In this document: in pieces, positions 27,774 through 35,900 of the stretch
How positions within the stretch are numbered: the stretch's first letter is position 1
Layout: each line of letters opens with the position of its first letter
Source of the DNA: Larkinella sp. C7
GTDB lineage: Bacteria; Bacteroidota; Bacteroidia; Cytophagales; Spirosomataceae
NCBI RefSeq assembly: GCF_006149005.1
Contig: NZ_VBSL01000002.1
Span: 485,466-549,465, forward strand
Direction of reading: 5' to 3'
DNA length: 64,000 bases
Program-made: the position numbers and the translations under genes
Notes under the pieces: generated by a model
The model's database searches: none
What the model was told of the DNA's origin: nothing
The model's input: the letters and a program-made list of their open reading frames with translations, nothing else

Positions 27774-27978
27774 AATCTGTCTTATAACTAACTGTGTATC
27801 AACCGCCCCATTTTGAGGAAAGACAACAACAGGCGCTACTTGAGTGTAAAACGAACATTGGCAACAAATAGTCAGCTAATCCGTTGAAAAAGAAACAAAA
27901 ACACTGCCAAAAAGTTCGTCCTCCCGCTTTGGATACAATCTTGCTATGACTAAACTAAAGAACTTCATCGATACTTCC

Positions 27979-29190
27979 ATGTCATACCTAAAAAAAACGG
28001 TGGTAACGCTGGCAAGCTCACTCACGGTTACGGTGGTTTTCGCCTTCTTGGTGTCGCTGGCCTGTCAGCCACGCGAGGCCGATGCGGAGACCACCGAGAC
28101 GCCGGGGACAATCGCCCCCGCAGCGCTTCAACTGGAAAATGCTTTTCCCGGCTTGACCTTTAAACAGCCTGTGGAGTTTACGCACGCGGGCGACGGAACC
28201 AATCGCGTTTTTGTGCTCGAACAGGAGGGCCGGATTCGGGTGTTCGAAAATAACGCAGCTACAAAAACCGCCGATACGTATTTAGACATCGTCAGCAAAG
28301 TGGCTTCGGGCGGTGAAATGGGCCTTTTAGGGCTTGCTTTTCACCCGGATTTCGAGCAAAACGGTTATTTTTTCGTCAATTATACCAAAAATAATCCCCG
28401 CGAAACCGTTATTTCCCGGTTTAAAGCCACGGCCGGTTCAAACCGGGTCGATCCGGCAACCGAAACCATCCTGCTGAAATACGAACAGCCTTATGCCAAC
28501 CACAATGGCGGCAAAGTAGCTTTCGGGCCAGACGGTTTTCTGTACATTGCCGCGGGTGATGGCGGCAGCGGTGGTGACCCGCAGAACAACGGGCAGAACC
28601 TGAAAACGATGCTGGGTAAAATCCTGCGGATCGACGTCAACAAAACCGACAAAGGGAACTACGGAATTCCGGCCGACAACCCGTTTGTCGGCAATGCCAA
28701 CGCGCTTCCCGAAATCTATGCCTACGGACTGCGCAATCCCTGGCGCTTCAGTTTTGACGCCGAAACCGGTCAGCTTTGGGCGGGTGACGTTGGACAAAAC
28801 AAACTGGAAGAAATCGATATTATCAAGAAGGGCGGCAATTACGGCTGGCGATTGAAAGAGGGTCAGGACTGCTACAATCCCGCAAATGACTGTAACCAGG
28901 GGCAATTGATCGAACCCATTCACCAGTACGTTCGTAGCGAAGGCGTTTCGGTGACGGGGGGAGCGGTTTACCGGGGCAGCAGCCTTCCCGACCTGAAAGG
29001 AAAATACATCTACGCGGACTTTGCCACCGGCAAGGTGTGGGCGTTGAGTTTTCAGGGCGACCAAAAAACCGGCAACCAACTCCTCACCAGCGAGGGCGGC
29101 CCGGTTTCAGCTTTCGGGGAAGACGCCAAACAGGAATTATACATCCTCGACCACAGTAGCGGAACGATCAAGCGGTTTGTTACCAAATAG
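27979..29190 (+). CDS. PQQ-dependent sugar dehydrogenase-like lipoprotein
   Basis: A protein of 403 residues from ATG 27979; ATG 27946 would add 11. The signal ends in a lipobox (VSLAC, Cys29 in the shorter form). The six-bladed propeller of soluble glucose dehydrogenase type is recognisable: FVLEQEGRIRVFENN, GGEMGLLGLAFHPDF, NHNGGKVAFGPDGFLYIAAG (catalytic His), YGLRNPWRFSFDAETGQLWA and GGNYGWRLKEG. It should oxidise a sugar aldehyde or aldose in the periplasm using PQQ; no PQQ synthesis genes are here. A TACAATCTTGC stretch at 27934-27944 sits too close to 27946 to serve as a promoter for that start and fits the later ATG better. Confidence 0.85.
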   Translation: MSYLKKTVVTLASSLTVTVVFAFLVSLACQPREADAETTETPGTIAPAALQLENAFPGLTFKQPVEFTHAGDGTNRVFVLEQEGRIRVFENNAATKTADTYLDIVSKVASGGEMGLLGLAFHPDFEQNGYFFVNYTKNNPRETVISRFKATAGSNRVDPATETILLKYEQPYANHNGGKVAFGPDGFLYIAAGDGGSGGDPQNNGQNLKTMLGKILRIDVNKTDKGNYGIPADNPFVGNANALPEIYAYGLRNPWRFSFDAETGQLWAGDVGQNKLEEIDIIKKGGNYGWRLKEGQDCYNPANDCNQGQLIEPIHQYVRSEGVSVTGGAVYRGSSLPDLKGKYIYADFATGKVWALSFQGDQKTGNQLLTSEGGPVSAFGEDAKQELYILDHSSGTIKRFVTK

Positions 29191-29214
29191 ACCACTGCTT
29201 TTCGATAAATGATG

Positions 29215-29245
29215 GACAGATTCCGCGTGGAGTCTGTCTTTTTTT
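29215..29245 (+). terminator. rho-independent terminator
   Basis: GACAGA (29215-29220) pairs with TCTGTC (29233-29238) in a longer GATTCCGCGTGGAGTC hairpin, followed by seven T. It ends the sugar dehydrogenase transcript. Confidence 0.8.
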
Positions 29246-29281
29246 GTGGTATTTTCTGTAGATTGGTACCAGGAACACCCC

Positions 29282-29767
29282 ATGAGCACCATGTATACGA
29301 CAACGATCCACACGCCGGTTGGACTGGCTGTCATCAGCGGCAACGAAGACGGTATTGCCAGTGTTCGGTGCAGTAATGATCCCGTCGCAGATTCGGCCTT
29401 TGTGCCGGCCATACTCTACAAATGTGCGCGTCAACTGGAGGAATACTTCCTGAATCGCCGACGGTCGTTCGATCTTCCGCTTCGTCCGCAGGGCACGCCC
29501 TTTCAGCGGTCGGTCTGGCAAATGCTGGCGGAGGTGCCGTATGGAAAAACCATGTCGTATATGGAATTGACCCGGCGTCTGGGCGACGAAAAAGCCATTC
29601 GGGCGGTGGCCGCAGCCAACGGAAAAAACCCGATCTGGATCATCATTCCCTGCCACCGCATCATCGGCTCCAATGGCGACCTGACAGGGTATGCGGGCGG
29701 TCTGGGGCGAAAAAAATGGCTGCTGGAACATGAGCAGGTTGCCAATGGTCAATTGAGTTTGTTTTAA
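29282..29767 (+). CDS. ogt: methylated-DNA--protein-cysteine S-methyltransferase
   Basis: A protein of 161 residues from ATG 29282. The acceptor Cys124 lies in IIIPCHRIIGSNG, and the helix-turn-helix DNA-binding part includes TPFQRSVWQMLAEVPYGKT and AIRAVAAANGKNP, with the arginine finger in place. It repairs O6-alkylguanine by suicidal transfer to the cysteine. A GTG at 29246 extends the frame by 12 residues but lies in the terminator tail. There is no Ada regulatory domain, so Ogt type. It stands alone between a terminator and a divergent-looking gap. Confidence 0.92.
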   Translation: MSTMYTTTIHTPVGLAVISGNEDGIASVRCSNDPVADSAFVPAILYKCARQLEEYFLNRRRSFDLPLRPQGTPFQRSVWQMLAEVPYGKTMSYMELTRRLGDEKAIRAVAAANGKNPIWIIIPCHRIIGSNGDLTGYAGGLGRKKWLLEHEQVANGQLSLF

Positions 29768-29869
29768 GGTTGATATACTGGTTTTGGTATACGGTTTTCG
29801 GTATTTGATGCGTTGAATTTCTACAGGCATCAGCCATTGAAAATCTTTTTTTCACCCTAGCGTCTTCGT

Positions 29870-30748
29870 GTGAAATTACTCAACGCCCTGCTTCTTGTTT
29901 TGCTGATTACCAGCCTTTCCGGTTGCTTCTTCCGGAAATGGCGGATGAGCGACCGCGAAATTCAGAAGCATTTTGCCAACCGGCCCGTCAAACCGACTTT
30001 TGTTACCATCGAAAACGACAGCCTGAAACTGTTCGTCGCCAGCGTTGGTTCAGACACCCTGCCCCCGCTCCTGCTGATCCACGGAGCGCCGGGGTCGTGG
30101 TATGGTTATTTGCGGATGATCGATGACAGCGCCTTGTACAAGCGGTTTCACATTCTCTCCGTCGACCGTCCGGGTTACGGAAAATCGCGGAAAGGGCGAA
30201 AAGCCGTTACCTCCATTGCCAAGCAGGCGCAGTGGATCGCTCACGCCCTTAATCTGAATCATTCCGGAAAACCGGCGGTTGTGCTCGGCCGTTCGTACGG
30301 TGCGCCGGTGGCTGCCCGGCTGGCCATCATGTATCCGAGCCGGGTGAAACACCTTTTCCTGATTTCTTCGCCCCTCGACCCCGAAAAAGAAAAGTTTTTC
30401 TGGTTTTCGAAATGGGGAAAAATGGCTCCCGTCAAGTTGTTTATGGACCGGCACATCAATCTGGCTACCGCTGAAAAATATACGCATGTGGCCGAGCTAC
30501 GTCAACTCGAACCCCTGTGGTCTAAACTGAATATACCGGTAACGTTGATGCAGGGCGGAAAAGACTGGCTGGTCGATCCGTCGAATCTGGATTATGCCAA
30601 AAAAATGCTGGTCGGAAAACCGGCGGAATACATTTTCCTGCCCGAATCGGGTCATTTGATTACCAATTCCCATTCCGAAATGGTGAAAAGTTTGATTCTC
30701 CGCAGTGCCGGGTATCCTTCCCCACCCGCCGATGAAACGGTCAATTGA
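29870..30748 (+). CDS. alpha/beta hydrolase lipoprotein
   Basis: A protein of 292 residues starting with GTG at 29870, which gives a clean lipoprotein signal (LLLVLLITSLSGC, Cys19). The hydrolase fold shows the oxyanion segment LLIHGAPGSW, the nucleophile elbow VVLGRSYGAP (Ser), an acidic residue in GKDWLVDP and the final His in LPESGHLI. It is a periplasmic esterase or epoxide-hydrolase-like enzyme with an unknown substrate. It ends next to a hairpin that separates it from the threonine dehydratase gene. Confidence 0.8.
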   Translation: MKLLNALLLVLLITSLSGCFFRKWRMSDREIQKHFANRPVKPTFVTIENDSLKLFVASVGSDTLPPLLLIHGAPGSWYGYLRMIDDSALYKRFHILSVDRPGYGKSRKGRKAVTSIAKQAQWIAHALNLNHSGKPAVVLGRSYGAPVAARLAIMYPSRVKHLFLISSPLDPEKEKFFWFSKWGKMAPVKLFMDRHINLATAEKYTHVAELRQLEPLWSKLNIPVTLMQGGKDWLVDPSNLDYAKKMLVGKPAEYIFLPESGHLITNSHSEMVKSLILRSAGYPSPPADETVN

Positions 30749-30760
30749 GTTGTAGACAGG

Positions 30761-30851
30761 AGAATAAAGACAAGCGTGGAAAGAAAAAGCGATTGGGCAA
30801 CGAAATCACAATATCTTTACCCGCTCGTCTTTTCTCTCAGGTCTTTATTCT
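30761..30851. repeat. imperfect inverted repeat before the dehydratase gene
   Basis: AGAATAAAGAC (30761-30771) pairs with GTCTTTATTCT (30841-30851); the inner flanks also match in part (AAAGAAAAAGCG against CGTCTTTTCTCTC). The word GGTCTTTATTCT recurs at 32863-32874. It sits between two genes on the same strand, covering a 128-nt gap. Confidence 0.7.
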
Positions 30852-30876
30852 ATCGTTTTTTCTCTCGTTTAACCCA

Positions 30877-31839
30877 ATGATTACCCTCGAAACCATCCAG
30901 GCGGCTCACGACCGCATCCGGTCACACATCCACCGTACGCCCATTCTCACCAACCGAACCATCAATGCCATCAGTGGTGTTTCGGTTTATTTCAAACCGG
31001 AAAATTTTCAGAAAATCGGCGCGTTCAAGGCGCGGGGCGGGTTGAACGCCATTCTGCAATTGTCGGAGCAGGAACGATATTACGGTCGCACACTCGGCCC
31101 CGTCACCACGCATTCGTCGGGCAACCACGCACAGGCCGTGGCCTTTGCCGCGCGGCAGGTTGGCACAAAAGCTTACATCGTAATGCCCCGAACGGCTCCG
31201 CAAGTCAAGAAAGAGGCCGTGCGGGACTACGGTGCCGAAATCATCGAATGCGAGCCGACGCTCGAAGCCCGTGAAGCCGGTGTACTGGAAGTGATGAAAC
31301 GCACCGGGGCGGTTTTGATCCACCCATTCGACGACGACCGGGTGATTGCCGGACAGGCTACTGCTACCAAAGAATTGATCGAAGACGCCGATTACGAATC
31401 GTTTTTCGATGTCATCATGGCGCCGGTCGGGGGTGGTGGGTTACTGAGCGGAACGGCCCTGGCCACCCATTACCTCAGTCCACAAACGAAGGTGATTGCC
31501 GGGGAACCGGAAGGAGCCGCCGACGCCGTGTTGTCTTTCCAGAGTGGTCGGGTTGAGAAAGCGCCTTATATCAAAACCATCGCCGACGGCCTGATGACCA
31601 GCCTCAGCGAACGCACGCTGGGCTATATCCGGCAACACGTTTCGGACATCCTAACGGTTTCGGATGCGGAGATTATCGCGGCCATGCGGCTGGTTTGGGA
31701 ACGGATGAAGATCATCATCGAACCTTCCTGCGCCGTTCCGCTGGCGGCTTTGCTGAAACACAAGGACCAGTTTGCCGGACAGAAAGTGGGCATTATTCTG
31801 ACCGGTGGAAACGTCGATCTGGGCAAATTGCCGTTTTAG
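30877..31839 (+). CDS. threonine ammonia-lyase / serine racemase-type PLP enzyme
   Basis: A protein of 320 residues from ATG 30877. The PLP-binding Lys lies in FQKIGAFKARGGLNAI, the substrate loop is THSSGNHAQAVA, and the phosphate-binding glycine loop is PVGGGGLLSGTA. The length, without a C-terminal ACT domain, fits catabolic threonine dehydratase or serine racemase. It converts threonine to 2-oxobutyrate (or acts on serine) in the cytoplasm. A frame 44 residues longer runs back across the inverted repeat and is not credible. Confidence 0.87.
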   Translation: MITLETIQAAHDRIRSHIHRTPILTNRTINAISGVSVYFKPENFQKIGAFKARGGLNAILQLSEQERYYGRTLGPVTTHSSGNHAQAVAFAARQVGTKAYIVMPRTAPQVKKEAVRDYGAEIIECEPTLEAREAGVLEVMKRTGAVLIHPFDDDRVIAGQATATKELIEDADYESFFDVIMAPVGGGGLLSGTALATHYLSPQTKVIAGEPEGAADAVLSFQSGRVEKAPYIKTIADGLMTSLSERTLGYIRQHVSDILTVSDAEIIAAMRLVWERMKIIIEPSCAVPLAALLKHKDQFAGQKVGIILTGGNVDLGKLPF

Positions 31840-31860
31840 GGCCTGACCATTCGGCAACAA

Positions 31861-32250
31861 TTAGACCGGACACAACTGGTTTGTCAACCGAACCAGTTCA
31901 CTGTAACTCGTGGGCTTCACGAGCACAGTTCCCGTTCCCACTTCATTCAGGCACAGATTGTCATGGGTTTCGAAGGAAGATCCCAGAATTACTGTGGGAA
32001 TGGTCCGCAAGTGACTGCTCAGTTTCAAGCGTTGCAGGGTCGCAAAACCGTCCAGTACGGGCATATTCAGATCCAGAATGATCAGATCCGGCCGGTCGGC
32101 ATAGTCTGTCAGGTGATCCAGCAATTCCTGCCCGTTGGAAAACGTATAGAGCAGACAAGCGGGATGGTGTTTCTGGAAGGCCTGCCAGAGCATGAACCGG
32201 TCATCGTCGTCATCATCGACAATAAAAACAAGACGGTGTTTCAACAGCAT
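31861..32250 (-). CDS. stand-alone response-regulator receiver protein
   Basis: A 129-residue single receiver domain. The acidic pocket is VDDDDDDRF, the phosphoacceptor is Asp60 in LIILDLNMPVLDG, the switch residue region is VILGSS, and the conserved Lys is in VLVKPTSY. There is no output domain, so it acts through protein contact. The VDDDDDDRFM opening is typical of the single-domain REC proteins abundant in Cytophagales. No kinase is adjacent; the nearest is the metal-efflux kinase at 38.7 kb. Confidence 0.88.
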   Translation of the reverse strand: MLLKHRLVFIVDDDDDDRFMLWQAFQKHHPACLLYTFSNGQELLDHLTDYADRPDLIILDLNMPVLDGFATLQRLKLSSHLRTIPTVILGSSFETHDNLCLNEVGTGTVLVKPTSYSELVRLTNQLCPV

Positions 32251-32302
32251 ATCGAATCTGATTTTAGAGTTGACCGTTTTTCGAACTTAATCTCAACAAG
32301 AT

Positions 32303-32327
32303 AGCCGATCCAATCACTGGATCGGCT
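32303..32327 (-). terminator. 10-bp perfect hairpin
   Basis: AGCCGATCCA (32303-32312) pairs with TGGATCGGCT (32318-32327) around ATCAC. Neither side has a long T-run; the minus strand continues ATCTTGTTGAG. It lies downstream of the 56-residue gene and may end its transcript. Confidence 0.5.
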
Positions 32328-32373
32328 ACTCCCTTTCTACCTAAAACGCTAAAGAAAACACACAAAATTTGAT

Positions 32374-32452
32374 AAGAGGGGTGAAACAAGAGAAGAAAGA
32401 CGTTCAGAGTATCGTAGATTTCGTTTCTTTTCTCTCTTGTCTCCCCTCTTTC
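32374..32452. repeat. imperfect inverted repeat, purine/pyrimidine-rich
   Basis: AAGAGGGG plus CAAGAGA words at 32374-32395 pair with TCTCTTGT plus CCCCTCTT at 32433-32450. The 20-nt word at 32433-32452 is repeated exactly at 32871-32890. It begins immediately beyond the stop codon of the 56-residue gene. Confidence 0.75.
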
Positions 32453-32454
32453 GT

Positions 32455-32625
32455 CTACGTAAGCACTCGCCTTTTTCGCAGAACCTGCTGGCGACACCAC
32501 TGCAATAATTGTATACGCTCCGGCGGGGAGAGCCATCGCAAAAGTTTCCGTAATTCTTTTCGGAAAAGCCGCCGGTCGAAATCAACTTTGTTCAGTACAC
32601 ACTGACTATATTCAAACCAGGACAT
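32455..32625 (-). CDS. 56-residue basic protein, putative member of the efflux regulon
   Basis: A short frame that length cut-offs miss. The product starts MSWFEYSQCVLNKVDFDRRL, is rich in Arg and Lys (about 14 of 56), and ends VLRKRRVLT. It should be mainly helical with the pattern LFRKELRKLLRWL and a second helix RIQLLQWCRQQVL, so it could be a small DNA-, RNA- or membrane-surface-binding protein. I do not assign a family with certainty, though small MSWFEYS-like proteins seem familiar from Cytophagales. Support comes from its promoter: four TTAGAA-type boxes at 11-bp steps and a CATCTTTG -7 box place a start about 19 nt before the ATG, the same layout as the efflux operon. Confidence 0.65.
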   Translation of the reverse strand: MSWFEYSQCVLNKVDFDRRLFRKELRKLLRWLSPPERIQLLQWCRQQVLRKRRVLT

Positions 32626-32650
32626 ATCAAGTAAGGGTTAAGTATTTCTA

Positions 32651-32719
32651 CAAAGATGAGATACGCATCTTAAAACCCGCTTAGAGCCCGATTAAAAAAA
32701 AATTAGAATTTTCTTACAA
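32651..32719 (-). promoter_or_regulatory. array P2: 11-bp-spaced regulator boxes and -7 element
   Basis: In plus-strand reading, hexamers start at 32670 (TTAAAA), 32681 (TTAGAG), 32692 (TTAAAA), 32703 (TTAGAA) and, degenerate, 32714 (TTACAA), all exactly 11 bp apart. The minus-strand -7-like box CATCTTTG occupies 32658-32651, exactly 11 nt from the nearest hexamer. The predicted start is near 32644, upstream of the 56-residue gene. Confidence 0.7.
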
Positions 32720-32724
32720 AAGAA

Positions 32725-32754
32725 ATAGCCGGTCTTCAGAAAAGAACCGGCTAT
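32725..32754 (-). terminator. terminator downstream of the efflux operon
   Basis: ATAGCCGGT (32725-32733) pairs with ACCGGCTAT (32746-32754). On the minus strand a T-rich tail (TTCTTTTGT) follows. It can end transcripts that read through the pump gene and those that start at array P3. Confidence 0.7.
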
Positions 32755-32812
32755 CGGAATCACCTGAAATTAGCAATGTTACTCGCCAAAAACCTTCTAT
32801 TGCAAGGAGCGT

Positions 32813-32890
32813 AAAGAGGTGAGACCAGGGCGTAAAGACTGATAAACAGCGCACAAATTCAGGTCTTTATTCTCTTGTCTCCCCTCTTTC
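32813..32890. repeat. imperfect inverted repeat after the pump gene
   Basis: AAAGAGGTGAGACC...TAAAGACT at 32813-32840 pairs imperfectly with AGGTCTTTATTC...CCTCTTT at 32862-32890. The 20-nt word at 32871-32890 is identical to 32433-32452. Confidence 0.75.
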
Positions 32891-32920
32891 TTCTATAATC
32901 TCATCTCTTTCCTCTCATCA

Positions 32921-32978
32921 CAAAATTGACGCGGCTACATTAGAAAACGCTTAGAGCCGTCTTAGAAAAATGTTAATT
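32921..32978 (-). promoter_or_regulatory. array P3: 11-bp-spaced regulator boxes and -7 element
   Basis: Hexamers start at 32940 (TTAGAA), 32951 (TTAGAG), 32962 (TTAGAA) and, weakly, 32973 (TTAATT, overlapping the pump stop codon), at exact 11-bp steps. The minus-strand box CAATTTTG occupies 32928-32921, again exactly 11 nt from the nearest hexamer. Confidence 0.65.
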
Positions 32979-35900
32979 CGGGCCTTCCAAAAGCTCCGGT
33001 TCCCGTCGCCAGGTTTTTGGAGCGGTTTCAGCCCGGCGATAGAAAAACCGGTACAGAATCGGAAAAATCAGCAGCGTCAGCACGGTTGCCGTCACCAAAC
33101 CGCCAATGACGACCACTGCGAGCGGTTTTTGGGTTTCGGAGCCAATTCCGGTCGAGACTGCTGCCGGCAATAACCCGATAGCCGCCATCAAGGCCGTCAT
33201 GACCACCGGACGAATCCGGCTCCGGATGCCCTGCCGGATGGCTTCGTCGAGCGGAAGCCGGTCGGCCCGGTTCTGGTTGAAAACAGACACCAGAATCACG
33301 CCATTCTGCACACAGATTCCGAACAGGGCAATGAAACCCACCCCTGCCGAAATGCCGAAGTTGATGCCCGTTGCGTGCAGCGCCAGAATCCCGCCCATCA
33401 GCGCAAACGGCACATTGAGCAGCACCAGACCCGCATCTTTGGGATTACCGAACGTGACAAACAGAATGACAAAAATGGCCGCCAGACTGAGCGGAACCAC
33501 CTCCCCGAGCCGTTGGGTGGCCCGCACCTGGTTTTCAAATTCGCCCGTCCAGTTGACCGAATAGCCCTTCGGCAGTTTTTTCAGCTTCTGACTGACTTTA
33601 CGCTGGGCCTCGGCAATGGTGCTTCCCAGATCGCGCTCCCGGACGGAGAATTTGACGCCAATAAACCGCTTGTTCAGATCGCGGTAGATGAACGCCGGGC
33701 CGGTGGTTTTACGCAGGGTTGCAATTTCGCTGAGCGGTATTTTACTCCCGTGCATCGTCGGCACCATCAGCCGCATGATGTCGTCTTCGGTTTTCCGGTA
33801 ATGCTCGGCGTAGCGCAACCGAATGTCGAACCGGCGTTCTCCCTCATACAGAATCGAAGCGGTTTTTCCGCCAATCGCCATCTCGATCACCGCCTGGGCA
33901 TCAGCCGTTGAAACCCCGTAGAGGGCCATTTTGTGGTCATGAAACAGGACGCTGATTTCGGGCTGGCCGATGTTCCGCAAAATACCGACATCCTTGATAC
34001 CCGGCACATTTTGAATCGCTTCGATCACCTCATCCGCCAGTCCGTTGAGCGTCGTCAGATCCTCTCCAAAAATCTTGACGGCATTCGAGGCATTCATCCC
34101 AGCCACGGCTTCGGCCACGTTGTCGATGATCGGCTGGGAATAGTTATAGTTAATTCCCTGAAACTGTTTAAGTTTCGTATCCATCTCTTCGATCAGGTCA
34201 TCGGTGGAAAGCTTGCGCCCAGTCCGGCGGTCCGGCCAGTCGTCTTTGGGTTTCAGGTTTACCTGCATCTGCACGTAATAGAATCCGGACGGATCGGTGC
34301 CGTCGTTGGAGCGGCCGGTTTGCGACAATACCCCGTTGACCTCCGGAAATTCCATCAGCTTTTTCCGCAGAACGCGCACCATTTTGGTGGTCTCACTCAG
34401 CGACGAACTCATCGGCAATTTGGCTTCCACCCACAATGCGCCCTCGTTAAGCTGCGGCAAAAATTCCGTTCCCAGCAAAGTCGCGGAGAAAAACGTCAGC
34501 CCCAGGCAAACCGTAGCGAACAGAAAGCTCAGTTGTTTGCGGGCATAACACCATTCAAAACCGGCGGTAACGGTATTGGTGAAAAACCGGACGATGAAAT
34601 TGTTCTTCTCCCGGACGTTTTTCCGCAACAGCATGGAACACAAAACCGGCACCAGCGTCAGCGTGAACAACAAGGCACCCAGCAAGGCAAAACCGAGCGT
34701 CCAGGCCAGCGGGGAGAACATTTTGCCCTCCACTTTCTGGAACGAGAAAATCGGCAACAGCGCCGTAATAATGATCAGTTTGGAAAAGAAAACCGCTTTG
34801 CCCAACTCCCCCCCGGTTTTTTTGATCAGCCCGAGTTTGCTCATCCGGTTAAAGGTCGCCATGCCTTTTTTATGCGCCAGATGGTCGAGCGTTACGAAAA
34901 TCCCTTCGACCATCACCACGGCCCCGTCAATGATGATTCCGAAATCGACCGCGCCCATTGACAGCAAATTGGCCGACATACCCCGCAAACGGAGACACAT
35001 AAACGCAAACAGCAGCGCCAGCGGAATGATGATGGACACGATGACGGTGGTTCGCCAGTCGGCCATGAACACAAAGACGATGACCGTTACCAGAATGATG
35101 CCCTCGGTCAGGTTATGCATCACCGTTCGGGTACAGAACGCAATGAGGTTGTCGCGGTCGTAAAAGGTCACCATTTTCGTGTCCGATGGCAAGATCCGGG
35201 TGTTCAGCTCTTCGATTTTTTCCTTTACCCGCGTCAGAATTTCGCTGGGATTTTCGCCTTTCCGCATCACCACGATGCCTTCCACCACGTCGTCGTTGTC
35301 GTTCAAACCCACCTGCCCGACCCGGGGCAAGCTCGATTCGGCGACTTCAGCCACGTTTTTCACCAGAACCGGGTTGCCGTTCAGTTCTTCAATGATGATG
35401 TTTTCAATATCGGGAATCGACGTCAGCAGGCCGACACCCCGAACTACATAGGCTTGCCCGTTGCGCTCGATCACATCGCCCCCGACGTTGATGTTACTAC
35501 GCGTGATGGCTTGGTATACTTCCAGGGGCGTCAGGTCGTATTTGGTCAGTTGTGTGGGATTGACCCGGATTTCGTAGATTTTCTCCTGACCGCCAAAGGC
35601 CACGACGTCGGCCACGCCGGATACACTACGCAACTGACGGTCGATCACCCAGTTGTGCAACGTCAGCAGTTCCCGGCTGTCGCGGGTTTTGCTTTCCAGC
35701 GTAAACCGGAAAATTTCACCCGTCGGGCCATACGGCGGCTGCACATCCGGCTCGACGGTTTCGGGGAGTGTTACCGTACGGAGCTGATTGTTGACCTGTT
35801 GCCGGGCAAAAAAGTCTTCGACCTCATCTTCAAAAATGATTTTGATGACCGACAATCCGAACATCGTGATGGACCGGACGTTCGTTTTCCGTTGCACGGA

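Larger units (their letters stand above)
32720..32914 (-). ncRNA. candidate short transcript from promoter P3
   Basis: Array P3 predicts a start near 32914 and the hairpin at 32725-32754 would end it, giving about 190 nt. No ORF begins at the expected distance: the two ATGs after the start run only five and three codons. Most of the RNA is the long inverted repeat 32813-32890. It could be a regulatory RNA, or a promoter that has lost its gene. Inference only. Confidence 0.3.

Noticed and set aside
32800-32895. A GTG-started frame within the P3 transcript (VRCLSVFTPWSHL start)
   Set aside because: It runs through the inverted repeat and the terminator stem and has no sensible composition, so a non-coding interpretation is preferred.
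33933-34961. A 342-codon plus-strand frame across the metal pump gene
   Set aside because: Antisense shadow of the CzcA-type pump; no coherent protein features.
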